This document shows, in pieces, positions 54,185-62,913 of a DNA stretch of 64,000 nucleotides. Position 1 is the stretch's first letter. The number at the start of each line of letters is the position of its first letter. Both the position numbers and the translations under genes were made by a program. Origin of the DNA: Pseudomonas fulva 12-X (GTDB lineage Bacteria; Pseudomonadota; Gammaproteobacteria; Pseudomonadales; Pseudomonadaceae); assembly GCF_000213805.1 (NCBI RefSeq), contig NC_015556.1:4603001-4667000 (forward strand), written 5' to 3'. Under the pieces are notes generated by a model. It had not been told where the DNA came from, did not search any database, and saw nothing but the letters and a program-made list of their open reading frames with translations.

Positions 54185-55291
54185 ATGCCGACCAACAAGC
54201 CCCGCGCGCTGCTGCTCAGCGCCCTGCTCGCCCTGCCCTTCACCGCCAGCGCGGAACAACCGACGGCCCCCGCCGCCAAGCGCGCCGACGACGGCAAGCC
54301 ACTGATCATCGCCCATCGCGGCGCCAGCGGTTACCTGCCCGAACACACCCTGGCCGCCTACGCGGTCGCTGTGCTTCAGGGCGCCGACTATATCGAGCCG
54401 GACCTGGTGATGAGCAAGGACGGCCAGCTGTTCGCCCGCCATGACAACGAGCTGGGTTTGACCACCGACGTGGCAGAGCACCCGGAGTTCGCCGACCGCA
54501 AACGCAAGCAGCGCATCGATGGGGTCGAGCTCGATGGCTGGTTCAGCGAGGACTTTACCGCCGCCGAGCTCAAACGCCTGCGCGCCATCGAACGCATCCC
54601 CGATATCCGCCCGGGCAACACGCGCCTGGATGGCCAGTTCGAGATTCCGACCCTGCAGGAAATCATCGGCCTGGTGAAGGCGCTGCAGGTCAGCCAGGGC
54701 CGCGAGATCGGTCTGTATATCGAGACCAAGCACCCCGCGCACTTCCAGCAGCTCGGGCTGGCCATGGAGAAGCCTCTGGTCGAGGCGCTGGCCCGCAACG
54801 GCTATCGGGACTCAGAGGCACCGGTGTTTATTCAGTCGTTCGAAGTGAGCAACCTCAAGGCCCTGCGCCAGCTCAGCCCGCTGCGCCTGGTGCAGTTGTA
54901 CGGCAAGGGCCAGCCACAGGATCAGGTCGTCCAGGGCAATCCGCTGACCTACGCGCAGATGGCCACGCCCGCTGGATTGAAGGCAGTGGCCGAGTACGCC
55001 AACGGCGTGGGCCCGGACAAGGGCTACGTGATCCCACGCCAACCAGACGGCAGCCTGGGTGAGCCGACACGTTTTGTCACCGATGCCCATGCCGCCGGCC
55101 TCAAGGTTCATCCCTACACCTTCCGCGCCGAAAACCAGTTCCTGCCTACCGACCTGCAACGCGGCAACGACCCGGCCACCCGCGGCGACATCGACGCCGA
55201 GCTGCGCGCCTTCCTGGCCACGGGCATCGATGGCCTGTTCATCGATCAGCCGGATATCGCCGTGCGCCTGCGCGACGCCGCCGGCCGTTAA
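54185..55291 (+). CDS. glpQ: Periplasmic glycerophosphodiester phosphodiesterase GlpQ
   Basis: Hydrolyses glycerophosphodiesters to glycerol-3-phosphate and alcohol in the periplasm; its substrates include glycerophosphocholine, so it could feed choline to the betaine pathway. The 368-residue protein has a signal peptide (ALLLSALLALPFTASAE), the catalytic LIIAHRGASGYLPEHTLAAY and YIEPDLVMSKDGQLFARHDNEL, and a late LFIDQPDIAVR. The ATG at 54185 is chosen over an upstream start at 54107. Confidence 0.94.
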   Translation: MPTNKPRALLLSALLALPFTASAEQPTAPAAKRADDGKPLIIAHRGASGYLPEHTLAAYAVAVLQGADYIEPDLVMSKDGQLFARHDNELGLTTDVAEHPEFADRKRKQRIDGVELDGWFSEDFTAAELKRLRAIERIPDIRPGNTRLDGQFEIPTLQEIIGLVKALQVSQGREIGLYIETKHPAHFQQLGLAMEKPLVEALARNGYRDSEAPVFIQSFEVSNLKALRQLSPLRLVQLYGKGQPQDQVVQGNPLTYAQMATPAGLKAVAEYANGVGPDKGYVIPRQPDGSLGEPTRFVTDAHAAGLKVHPYTFRAENQFLPTDLQRGNDPATRGDIDAELRAFLATGIDGLFIDQPDIAVRLRDAAGR

Positions 55292-55359
55292 CTGCGAGCT
55301 GTTGTCATTCACCACGCAGCGGGTATGCTCCCGGAGACTGACACTCACCGGGAGATCGC

Positions 55360-56736
55360 GTGTCCCTACCCAAGCTGCAACGCCTCTGGCTCTGCGAGGC
55401 CGTGCGCCTGCGCGAAGAACATGCCGGCCTGCTCGAAGACAGCGAAGCCAACCGCCGAGCCCAGGTAGCGGGCGGTGACCTGGTCACCCGTATCGAACAC
55501 CGCGCCCTGCACCTGGCCGAACGTGACGGCCAGGTGCAGGCGCAGCGCCACTGGCTGCAAGGCGCGCGCCTGGCCCTGCTGCTGCTCGGCCTGCTGGCCC
55601 TGGCCAGTGGCGCCGGCCTGGCGGTAGCGGCCCTGGGTGACGGGCAGACGCCGGTGAACGTGTTCTGGGCCCTGGGCAGCCTGCTCGGCCTGCATATTCT
55701 GATGCTGCTGGGCTGGTTGCTCGGCCTGCTGTTCGGTGGCGGTCATGGCGCGGTGCTCGGCCGTCTGTGGCTGTGGCTCAGCGAAAAGCTGGCCCGCGAT
55801 GCCAGCGCACTGCACACCGGCCCGGCCCTGGTTCTGCTGCTGCGTCGCCAGCGCCTCAATCGCTGGCTGGTCGGCATGGCCGTACACGGCCTCTGGCTGG
55901 TGGCGCTGACCACCGCCCTGGTGATGCTGCTGGCGCTGCTCTCCACCCGCCGCTATGGCTTCGTCTGGGAAACCACCCTGCTCGGCGGCGACACATTCGT
56001 CGCCCTGACCCAGGCTTTGGGCGCACTGCCTGGCCTGCTTGGTTTTCCGGTGCCCGATGCCGCCACCATCCGCGCCAGCGGCGACAGCCCTTTGCCGCTG
56101 GAAGCCGCCCGCCACGCCTGGGCCGGCTGGCTGATCGGCGTGCTGGCGATCTACGGGCTGCTGCCACGCCTGTTGCTGGGCCTGGTGTGCCTGTGGCGCT
56201 GGCGAGCCGGCACGGCCAGGCTGACCCTGGATCTGTCGCAACCCGGCTACGACCTGTTGCGTGACCGCCTACAGCCCAACAGCGAACGCCTAGGCATCTG
56301 CGATGCCGAACCAGCGCAGCTGCATCAGGTGCAGCCGGCTGCCGGCGTGGCCGCAAGCGACGGCGCACTGCTGGTGGCGATCGAGTTGGACGACCGCCGC
56401 CCCTGGCCGCCGGCGCTGCCCAGGTCGGTGGCCGACGCCGGAATCATCGACAGCCGTGAGCAGCGCCGTCAGTTGCTCGACCAGCTCACCCGCTTTCCGC
56501 CGGCGCGTTTGGCAATCGCCTGCGATCCACGGCGCTCACCGGATCGCGGCAGCCTGGCGCTGCTCGCCGAACTGGCTCGCAGTGCCGGCGAAACACGTAT
56601 CTGGCTGCTGCAGCCGCCCCAGGGCGAGACCCTCGACAGTGAGCGCCTCGGCGACTGGCACAAGGCGCTGGACGACCTGCAGCTGGCCCACCGCGGCAGC
56701 TCGCCGCTGACCTGGCTGGAGACCGGCCATGACTGA
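55360..56736 (+). CDS. DUF2868 membrane protein paired with a GTPase
   Basis: A 458-residue protein starting at GTG with GGGAG upstream. It has a soluble N-terminus (ALHLAERDGQVQAQRHWLQG), about four membrane helices (regions about 67-90, 103-128, 165-190 and 250-280) and a soluble C-terminal half. This is the DUF2868 layout; these genes sit beside DUF3482 GTPase genes, suggesting a membrane partner. Function is unknown. Its stop overlaps a 52-codon ORF leading into the GTPase gene. Confidence 0.8.
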   Translation: MSLPKLQRLWLCEAVRLREEHAGLLEDSEANRRAQVAGGDLVTRIEHRALHLAERDGQVQAQRHWLQGARLALLLLGLLALASGAGLAVAALGDGQTPVNVFWALGSLLGLHILMLLGWLLGLLFGGGHGAVLGRLWLWLSEKLARDASALHTGPALVLLLRRQRLNRWLVGMAVHGLWLVALTTALVMLLALLSTRRYGFVWETTLLGGDTFVALTQALGALPGLLGFPVPDAATIRASGDSPLPLEAARHAWAGWLIGVLAIYGLLPRLLLGLVCLWRWRAGTARLTLDLSQPGYDLLRDRLQPNSERLGICDAEPAQLHQVQPAAGVAASDGALLVAIELDDRRPWPPALPRSVADAGIIDSREQRRQLLDQLTRFPPARLAIACDPRRSPDRGSLALLAELARSAGETRIWLLQPPQGETLDSERLGDWHKALDDLQLAHRGSSPLTWLETGHD

Positions 56737-56887
56737 AAAGAACCGCTGGGGGGATGACAGTCTTTTCATCAGCCGTGCAACTGCGGAGCGCGGTGGATGG
56801 GTGAAGCGTCATCCACCCTACGATGGCCACAAGCATCGCGTAGAAACCGCACCCTTGTGGCGAGCCCTGGGAGGCCAGCGACCATGA
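56729..56887 (+). other. 52-codon coupled ORF containing a repeat, between DUF2868 and DUF3482 genes
   Basis: An ATG overlaps the DUF2868 stop, with GGAG 7 bases upstream. The frame runs 52 codons through a GGTGGATGGGTGAAGCGTC repeat to a TGA that overlaps the DUF3482 ATG as ATGA. It has no recognised similarity. As at 31357 and 32688, it may mark the ancestral start site displaced by an insertion. Confidence 0.35.
56791..56822. repeat. Repeat with GGTGGATGGGTGAAGCG / CGTCATCCACC arms
   Basis: GGTGGATGGGTGAAGCGTC followed by ATCCACCCTACG matches the element at 7361. It sits inside the DUF2868-DUF3482 operon. Confidence 0.65.
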
Positions 56888-58269
56888 CCCAGGCTCTGAG
56901 ACTCGCCGTGGTCGGCCACACCAACGTCGGCAAGACCTCGCTGCTGCGTACCCTGACCCGTGACGTCGGCTTTGGCGAGGTGTCCCATCGCCCCAGCACC
57001 ACCCGCCACGTCGAGGGCGCGCGCCTGTCGGTGGATGGCGAGGCGCTGCTGGAGCTCTACGACACGCCCGGCCTGGAAGATGCCATCGCCCTGCTCGATT
57101 ACCTCGACGGGCTCGACCGCCCCGGCGAGCGCCTCGACGGCCCGGCGCGACTGGCGCGCTTCATGGAAGGCAGCGAGGCGCGCCAGCGCTTCGAACAGGA
57201 AGCCAAGGTGCTGCGTCAGCTGCAGGCCTCGGACGCCGGCCTTTATGTAATCGACGCCCGCGAGCCGGTGCTGGCCAAGTACCGCGACGAGCTGAACGTG
57301 CTGGCCATGTGTGGCCGGCCGCTGCTGCCTGTGCTGAATTTCGTGGCCAGCGCCAACCACCGTGAGGACGACTGGCGAGAAGCCCTGGCGCGCCTGGGGT
57401 TGCATGCCCTGGTGCGTTTCGACAGCGTGGCGCCGCCGCTCGATGGTGAGCGCCGCCTGTACGAAAGCCTGGCGCTGATGCACGAGAAGTCGCGCCCGCA
57501 ACTGCAGCGCCTGATCGACGATCACGAAGCCCAGCGCGTGGCCCGCCACCGCAGCGCCAAGCGACTGATCGCCGAGCTGCTGATCGACTGCGCCGCCTGC
57601 CGGCGCAGCGTCGCCAACCAGCCGGAGATGGAAAAAAGCGCCATCGAGGATTTGCGCACCCAGGTGCGCCAGCGTGAGCAACGCTGCGTGGAAGCCCTGC
57701 TGCGCCTGTATGCCTTTCGCCGCGAAGACGCCCGCACCGAGGATCTGCCCCTGCTCAATGGCCGCTGGGGCGAGGATCTGTTCAACCCGGAGACCATCAA
57801 GCAACTGGGCATCCGCCTGGGCGGTGGCGCGGCAGCCGGTGCCGCGGCCGGCGCGGGTGTGGATCTGCTGGTCGGCGGCCTGACCCTGGGCACCGCCGCT
57901 CTGGCTGGCGCGCTGCTCGGCGGTGGCGCGCAGACCCTGCGCAACTACGGCTCGCGCCTCAAGGGCAAGCTCCAGGGCCAACGCGAGCTGACCGTCGACG
58001 ACGCCGTGCTGCGCCTGCTCGCGCTGCGCCAGGAGCACTTGCTGGCCGCACTGGATCAACGCGGCCACGCGGCCGTCGAAGCGGTGCGCCTCGGCGCCCT
58101 GCAAGACAGCCAGTGGCGCGAAGGCAAGCTGCCGGGCGCCCTGCGCGTTGCCCGCGCACGGCCGGAATGGTCGTCGCTGAACCCGGGCGCCCGGGTCGAT
58201 CAAGTTGAACGCCATGAACAGGTCGAGCGCCTGGCTCGGGAAATCGGCTCGGTGCCGAGCGCGTCATGA
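56884..58269 (+). CDS. DUF3482 GTPase with glycine-zipper segment
   Basis: A 461-residue protein with an N-terminal TRAFAC-type GTPase domain: P-loop GHTNVGKTS (11-19), switch II DTPG (61-64). NKxD is replaced by a divergent NFVASANH, so base specificity is uncertain. A helical middle region leads to a glycine-zipper-like segment (about 315-355) rich in GGGAAAGAAAGAG and GTAALAGALLGGG, which could insert in membranes. It is paired with the DUF2868 membrane protein. The ATG at 56884 is chosen over the upstream frame. Confidence 0.8.
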   Translation: MTQALRLAVVGHTNVGKTSLLRTLTRDVGFGEVSHRPSTTRHVEGARLSVDGEALLELYDTPGLEDAIALLDYLDGLDRPGERLDGPARLARFMEGSEARQRFEQEAKVLRQLQASDAGLYVIDAREPVLAKYRDELNVLAMCGRPLLPVLNFVASANHREDDWREALARLGLHALVRFDSVAPPLDGERRLYESLALMHEKSRPQLQRLIDDHEAQRVARHRSAKRLIAELLIDCAACRRSVANQPEMEKSAIEDLRTQVRQREQRCVEALLRLYAFRREDARTEDLPLLNGRWGEDLFNPETIKQLGIRLGGGAAAGAAAGAGVDLLVGGLTLGTAALAGALLGGGAQTLRNYGSRLKGKLQGQRELTVDDAVLRLLALRQEHLLAALDQRGHAAVEAVRLGALQDSQWREGKLPGALRVARARPEWSSLNPGARVDQVERHEQVERLAREIGSVPSAS

Positions 58270-58501
58270 CCTTCTGCGCAGAGCTGGCCGCGGTGCTGGC
58301 CCGCGAATTGAGTAGCGGCAACCGCCCGACTCGCTGTTCGCCGCCCTGCGCGACGATTTCAAGAGCGACCTCGCGCATCTGCCGGCCTGCCTGCAACATG
58401 GCTACTGCAACGATCCCCACTACGGCTGGTACGAAGAACTCTACTGCCGTAATCACCACCACCTGCTGGTCGCCGGCGTGCCCAAACCCGGCCGCCGCTG
58501 A
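58266..58501 (+). pseudogene. Small gene broken by a one-base deletion
   Basis: An ATG overlaps the DUF3482 stop (ATGA) and begins MTFCAELAAVLARELSSGNRP. A shift of one base around 58318-58332 is then needed to continue into SLFAALRDDFKSDLAHLPACLQHGYCNDPHYGWYEELYC and a stop at 58499-58501. The two halves join naturally as RPDSLFAALRDDF, so one G appears lost in GCCCGACTCG. It would encode an 80-residue soluble protein of unknown function, third in the DUF2868-DUF3482 operon. A sequencing error is possible. Confidence 0.65.
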
Positions 58502-58516
58502 ACACGAGCCCGTCCT

Positions 58517-58834
58517 ATGCCCATCGCCAACCTGTTCCATGACAGCCAGCCGCCTGCCGAAGGCGAGCGCTTCGACACCCTGCTCAGCCACCGCAACCTG
58601 CAGATCGAACGGATCCTCAGCTCGTCACGGATCAAGTCGGTGGACTACGTGCAGGAACAGGATGAATGGGTACTGCTGGCCCGCGGCGAGGCGAGCATGA
58701 CGGTAGCCGGTGAAGCGATCACGCTGACCGCTGGCGACCACCTGTTCCTGCCCGCCGGCACGCCCCATCGAGTGGAGCGCACCAGCGATGGCGCGCTATG
58801 GCTGGCCATCCATCTGCATCCCAGCAACCCGTAG
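58517..58834 (+). CDS. Small cupin-domain protein
   Basis: A 105-residue single-domain cupin with RGEASMTVAGEAITLTAGDHLFLPAGTPHRVERTS, showing the HxH-less first cupin motif and the GDHLFLPAGTPHRV second motif. Likely metal-binding; function unknown. It starts 16 bases after the frameshifted gene and probably ends the operon. Confidence 0.82.
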   Translation: MPIANLFHDSQPPAEGERFDTLLSHRNLQIERILSSSRIKSVDYVQEQDEWVLLARGEASMTVAGEAITLTAGDHLFLPAGTPHRVERTSDGALWLAIHLHPSNP

Positions 58835-58914
58835 CCCGGGTTGAGCGCAGCGATACCCGGGGATTTGTGCAAGCCCTTGCCATCGTCCCGGGTTACGCCC
58901 TCGGCTAACCCAGG
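58831..58914. repeat. Two-part repeat: GTAGCCCGGGTTGAGCGCAG and CCCGGGTTACGCCCTCGGC modules
   Basis: Part one is GTAGCCCGGGTTGAGCGCAG ending ACCCGGG; part two is CCCGGGTTACGCCCTCGGC ending TAACCCAGG. The same two modules occur in reverse order at 61229-61307. The element lies between the cupin and EamA genes. Confidence 0.7.
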
Positions 58915-58930
58915 CAATGGCAATTAACCC

Positions 58931-58971
58931 GTGGGAGCGCGTCATGCGCCCGACAATTGGTGGGCATGGCC
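58931..58971. repeat. Degenerate REP-like repeat
   Basis: GTGGGAGCGCGTCATGCGCCCG with GGTGGGCATGGCCG on the other side is a degraded member of the GTGGGAGCGGG family. It lies just before the EamA gene's 3' end. Confidence 0.55.
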
Positions 58972-59011
58972 GTAGGGTGGAAAACGATTCACCCTTCCAC
59001 CCTTGCAAATC

Positions 59012-59893
59012 TCAGCGCCTAAGCAAGCTCGTCCACAGCGTTGCCGCGACAATCAGAAAGCCGCCGACCCAGGCCTGCACGCTCAGCTGCTCGCTGAGCC
59101 ACAGCACCGCGAACAGCGCGCCGAACAGCGGCTCGCTACCCATCAACAGCGACACCCGGGTCGGGCTGCTGCGCCGCAGTGCGTAGTTCTGCACGAAGAA
59201 GGCGAACAAGGTGGCGAACAGCACCAGATACAGGCTACCGATCCAGAACGCCGGCGCGGTCGGCAGCGGCGGCAGGCCGCCGGGCAGCACCAGAGTGCCC
59301 AACAGCAGGCAGCCAAAGCCGATCACTCCGGTCTGCACCGCGGTCAGCGCCAGGGCCGGCACCTGAGTGTGTGCGGTCAGCCGGCCGGTCAGGCATACCA
59401 GCACGGCGCGCAGCAACGCCGCCATCAGCATCAGGCCGTCACCCAGATTGAATTGCAGGTCGACGCCGCCGCTGAGCAGCCAGGTGCCGAATAGTGACAG
59501 CACTACCACTGGCAGCAGCCGCGAGTCGGGGCGGCGGTCGAGCATCAGCCATTCCACGAATGGCGTGATGACCACACACAGGCTGATCAAAAACGCCGCG
59601 TTGCTCGCCGAAGTGTGCAGCACGCCGTAGGTTTCGCACAGGAAGATCGCCAGCATCACGCCGCCCAGCGGGATGCCGGGTGCCCAGGCCTGGCGCCCCT
59701 CGCCGCGCAGCTGTGGCAGCAGGATCAGGAAGGTCAGGCAGAAACGCACGGCGAGAAAGCCCAGCACCGGATAGAACACCAGCGCCTCCTTGGCCACGCC
59801 GTAGCTGGTGCCCCAGACCATGGCGACCAGCAACAGGAGCAGGTCGCTGGTTTGCAGCAGGCGGGACGGTGAACGGCTGATCAGCGTGGTCAT
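59012..59893 (-). CDS. EamA/DMT-family transporter
   Basis: A 293-residue protein with ten predicted membrane helices in two EamA repeats: LLLLLVAMVWGTSYGVAKEAL... in the first half and a second repeat with YALRRSSPTRVSLLMGSEPLFGALFAVLWLSE near the end. These are drug/metabolite exporters; the substrate is unknown. The ATG at 59893 (MTTLISRSP) has CAGGAA upstream. It is divergent from the LysR gene, which may regulate it. Confidence 0.88.
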   Translation of the reverse strand: MTTLISRSPSRLLQTSDLLLLLVAMVWGTSYGVAKEALVFYPVLGFLAVRFCLTFLILLPQLRGEGRQAWAPGIPLGGVMLAIFLCETYGVLHTSASNAAFLISLCVVITPFVEWLMLDRRPDSRLLPVVVLSLFGTWLLSGGVDLQFNLGDGLMLMAALLRAVLVCLTGRLTAHTQVPALALTAVQTGVIGFGCLLLGTLVLPGGLPPLPTAPAFWIGSLYLVLFATLFAFFVQNYALRRSSPTRVSLLMGSEPLFGALFAVLWLSEQLSVQAWVGGFLIVAATLWTSLLRR

Positions 59894-59982
59894 GGCATGT
59901 TCCTGAAAGCGAGACAGGTGCGCATTGTCCATTGCGTCCACTGGCGTGATAATCCAGCCATATCGAACAACACTTATTCCCC

Positions 59983-60906
59983 ATGCGAACGAATCTGACG
60001 CCTCAGCTGCTGCCCTATCTCGCCGTGTTCGTGCGCGTGGTCGAGGCAGGCAGTTTTTCCGCCGCGGCCCGACAACTGGGCAGCACGGCATCGGCGGTCA
60101 GCCGGCAGATCGCCCATCTGGAGCAGCAGCTAGGCATCCGCCTGCTGGAGCGCACCACCCGCCGCCTGCGCCTCAGCGACGCCGGCAGCGAGGTGTTCGA
60201 GCGTTGCCAGGAGATGCTTGACGCCGCCCAGGCGGCAATGGATGTCGGCGAACGCCTGATGACCCGGCCCAGTGGCCAGGTGCGGCTGAGCGTGCCCAAG
60301 GCGTTCGGCCGCTTTCTGGTTTCGCCACTGATGCACGACTTTCTGCAGCGCTACCCGGATGTGGACGTCAGCCTCAACCTCAGCGATCGCAGCCCGGACC
60401 TGATCAGCGACCGTTTCGACCTGCTGGTGTGCATCGGTGATCAGCCACCGGCCAACCTCGCCGGCCGCCCGCTTTGCCACATCCAGCAGGTGCTCTGCGC
60501 CAGCCCGAGGTATCTGCAGCAACACGGCACGCCCCAGCACCCAGGCGAGCTGGTGCATCATGCCTGCCTGTACCTGGACGAAACACCGGAAGACCACCGC
60601 TGGCATTTCAGCAATGGGCCGGAGCAGGCCGTAGTGACGGTGAGCGGCCGCTTCGCCAGCAACCACAGTGAAGTACGCCTGCACGCCGTGCTCGCCCACA
60701 TGGGCATCACCTGCCTGCCACATTTCACCGCCGCCGCCGCGCTGGCCAGTGGCGAGCTGGTGCGGGTGCTGCCGCAATGGCGCTACACCGGCTCGTACCA
60801 GGGCACCGCCTGGATTCTCTATCACCCCACCCGCCACCTGCCGCCCAAACTGCGGGTGCTGATCGACCATCTGGCCGAGGGGTTGGGCAGGGAGGCAGCA
60901 CCATGA
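59983..60906 (+). CDS. LysR-family transcriptional regulator
   Basis: A 307-residue regulator with an N-terminal winged helix-turn-helix (AGSFSAAARQLGSTASAVSRQIAHLEQQLGIRLLERTTRRL) and a C-terminal effector-binding domain. It is of the CrgA/DhcR-like subgroup by SVPKAFGRFLVSPLMHDFLQRYPDVDVSLNLSDR. The divergent EamA transporter 89 bases away is the likely target. Its stop overlaps the next gene by 4 bases. Confidence 0.9.
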   Translation: MRTNLTPQLLPYLAVFVRVVEAGSFSAAARQLGSTASAVSRQIAHLEQQLGIRLLERTTRRLRLSDAGSEVFERCQEMLDAAQAAMDVGERLMTRPSGQVRLSVPKAFGRFLVSPLMHDFLQRYPDVDVSLNLSDRSPDLISDRFDLLVCIGDQPPANLAGRPLCHIQQVLCASPRYLQQHGTPQHPGELVHHACLYLDETPEDHRWHFSNGPEQAVVTVSGRFASNHSEVRLHAVLAHMGITCLPHFTAAAALASGELVRVLPQWRYTGSYQGTAWILYHPTRHLPPKLRVLIDHLAEGLGREAAP

Positions 60907-61217
60907 GGCGTCTATTCCTGTGGTGGCGGCGACGCCTGGAGCGTCAGCCAGTAGACACGAGCCAGCACGTCACCCTTGAAAACATCGATACGGAGGTCGG
61001 CAACCGCATCCTGGACACCCTCAAGGCCGAGGGTTGGCGGCAGGTCGAGCAATTCAGCCCGCTGGCCATCCAGAAGGGCATCGATTACGACAGCTACCGC
61101 CTGCGCCACGGCCTGGATGAGCTGCGGCTGGAGTGGGACAACTGGTTCGAGTGGAAAATCAGTGGTCCGGGGGAGCTCGTCGAAGAGATCGCCGAGCGGT
61201 TTTCGTTACCCAAGTGA
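60903..61217 (+). CDS. Hypothetical 104-residue protein
   Basis: A 104-residue protein with a basic N-terminus (MRRLFLWWRRRLERQ), then NIDTEVGNRILDTLKAEGWRQVEQFSPLAIQKGIDYDSYRLRHG and a C-terminal LEWDNWFEWKISGPGELVEEIAERF. I do not recognise a family with confidence. The ATG overlaps the LysR stop, so the two are coupled. Confidence 0.7.
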   Translation: MRRLFLWWRRRLERQPVDTSQHVTLENIDTEVGNRILDTLKAEGWRQVEQFSPLAIQKGIDYDSYRLRHGLDELRLEWDNWFEWKISGPGELVEEIAERFSLPK

Positions 61218-61228
61218 TCGATTGCATT

Positions 61229-61307
61229 CCCGGGTTACGCCTTCGGCTAACCCAGGCTACGAGGTTACTTGAACGTAGTCCGGGTTGAGCGAAGCGACAC
61301 CCGGGAA
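61229..61307. repeat. Same two-part repeat as 58831, in inverse module order
   Basis: CCCGGGTTACGCCTTCGGCTAACCCAGG is followed after 19 bases by GTAGTCCGGGTTGAGCGAAG ending ACCCGGG. The element abuts the 3' end of thyA. The modules keep their direction but swap order relative to 58831, as BIME mosaics do. Confidence 0.7.
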
Positions 61308-61312
61308 ATGCA

Positions 61313-62107
61313 TCAGACCGCCACCGGCGCTTTGATATGCGGGTGCGCCTGGTAGCCGACCAGTTCGAAATCCTCGAACTTGAAGGCGAACAGGTCCTTC
61401 ACTTCGGGATTGAGCTTCATGGTCGGCAGCGGCAGCGGCTCGCGCGTCAGCTGCAGGTCGGCCTGTTCCAGGTGGTTGGCGTACAGGTGGCAGTCGCCAC
61501 CGGTCCAGATGAACTCGCCCGGCTGCAGGTCGCAGACCTGCGCGACCATCAAGGTCAACAGCGCATAGCTGGCGATGTTGAATGGCACGCCGAGGAAGAT
61601 ATCCGCCGAGCGCTGATACAGCTGGCAGCTCAGCTTGCCGTCCGCCACGTAGAACTGGAAGAACGCGTGGCACGGCGGCAGGGCCATCTGCTCGACCAGG
61701 GCCGGGTTCCAGGCCGAGACGATCAGGCGGCGCGAGTCCGGATTCTTCTTGATCATCTCGATCAGCTTGCTGATCTGGTCGATCGACTCGCCGTTGGGCG
61801 CCGGCCAGTTGCGCCACTGGTAGCCGTACACCGGGCCGAGGTCGCCGTTCTCGTCGGCCCACTCGTCCCAGATGCGTACACCATTGTCCTTCAGGTACTT
61901 GATGTTGGTGTCGCCCTGCAGGAACCACAGCAACTCGTGGATGATCGACTTGAGGTGGCACTTCTTGGTGGTCACCAGGGGAAAGCCCTCGGCCAGGTCG
62001 AAGCGCATCTGGTGGGCGAACACGCTGTAGGTGCCGGTGCCGGTGCGGTCCTCCTTGAAGGTGCCGTTCTCGCGCACGTGGCGCATCAGGTCGAGATACT
62101 GTTTCAT
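61313..62107 (-). CDS. thyA: Thymidylate synthase ThyA
   Basis: Makes dTMP from dUMP using 5,10-methylene-tetrahydrofolate. The 264-residue protein starts [15 protein letters not shown], has [15 protein letters not shown], the nucleophilic cysteine in [14 protein letters not shown], and [20 protein letters not shown]. The upstream frame extends into lgt, but the ATG at 62107 matches the family and overlaps the lgt stop as ATGA. Confidence 0.97.
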   Translation of the reverse strand: MKQYLDLMRHVRENGTFKEDRTGTGTYSVFAHQMRFDLAEGFPLVTTKKCHLKSIIHELLWFLQGDTNIKYLKDNGVRIWDEWADENGDLGPVYGYQWRNWPAPNGESIDQISKLIEMIKKNPDSRRLIVSAWNPALVEQMALPPCHAFFQFYVADGKLSCQLYQRSADIFLGVPFNIASYALLTLMVAQVCDLQPGEFIWTGGDCHLYANHLEQADLQLTREPLPLPTMKLNPEVKDLFAFKFEDFELVGYQAHPHIKAPVAV

Positions 62108-62904
62108 CGGGCCACCTCCACAGCAGCTTGGCGCTTGTAGGCGTAGACCATCAGGCCCAGGCCGGCGAGGATCATCGGCACGCACAGCACCTGGCCCATG
62201 GTCAGCCAGCCCCAGGCCAGATAACCGAGCTGGGCGTCCGGCACGCGCACGAACTCGACGATGAAGCGGAAGATGCCGTAGCACACCGCGAACAGGCCGG
62301 AGACCGCCATGGTCGGGCGCGGTTTGCGCGAGTAGACCCACAGGATGACGAACAGCGCCACGCCTTCCAGAGCGAACTGGTACAGCTGCGACGGGTGGCG
62401 CGGCAGCGGCCCGCCAGTCGGGAACACCATGGCCCACGGCACGTCGCTGACCTTGCCCCACAGCTCGGCATTGATGAAGTTGCCGATGCGCCCGGCGCCC
62501 AGGCCGATCGGCACCAGCGGCGCGATGAAGTCCATCAGCTCGAAGAAGCTCTTGCCATTGCGCCGGGCGAACCACAGGGTGGCCAGCATCACGCCGATCA
62601 GGCCGCCGTGAAACGACATGCCACCCTTCCATACTTCGAGGATCAGCAGCGGGTTGGCGATGTACGCCGGCAGGTCGTAGAACAGCACGTAGCCGAGGCG
62701 GCCACCGACGATCACCCCCATGGCCACCCAGAACACCAGGTCGGAGAGTTTCTCCTTGCTCCAGGTCGGGTCGAAGGCGTGCAGGCGCCGCGAGGCGAGG
62801 AACCAGGCACCGCCGATGCCCACCAGGTACATCAGGCCGTACCAGTGAATCTGCAGGAAGCCCAGGTCAAGGGCGACCGGGTCAATATTCGGGTAAGGCA
62901 GCAT
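62104..62904 (-). CDS. lgt: Phosphatidylglycerol:prolipoprotein diacylglyceryl transferase Lgt
   Basis: First enzyme of lipoprotein maturation, transferring diacylglycerol to the lipobox cysteine. The 266-residue membrane protein starts [29 protein letters not shown]. It contains the key [22 protein letters not shown] and [15 protein letters not shown] segments, which hold the essential His and Arg residues. It is followed by thyA with a 4-base overlap. Confidence 0.96.
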   Translation of the reverse strand: MLPYPNIDPVALDLGFLQIHWYGLMYLVGIGGAWFLASRRLHAFDPTWSKEKLSDLVFWVAMGVIVGGRLGYVLFYDLPAYIANPLLILEVWKGGMSFHGGLIGVMLATLWFARRNGKSFFELMDFIAPLVPIGLGAGRIGNFINAELWGKVSDVPWAMVFPTGGPLPRHPSQLYQFALEGVALFVILWVYSRKPRPTMAVSGLFAVCYGIFRFIVEFVRVPDAQLGYLAWGWLTMGQVLCVPMILAGLGLMVYAYKRQAAVEVAR

Positions 62905-62913
62905 CAGGATTCC

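Noticed and set aside
58266..58700. Uninterrupted 144-codon frame from 58266 as a real gene
   Set aside because: After about codon 20 it becomes Pro/Thr/Ala-rich nonsense, while the +1-shifted frame gives a protein-like sequence; a frameshift fits better.
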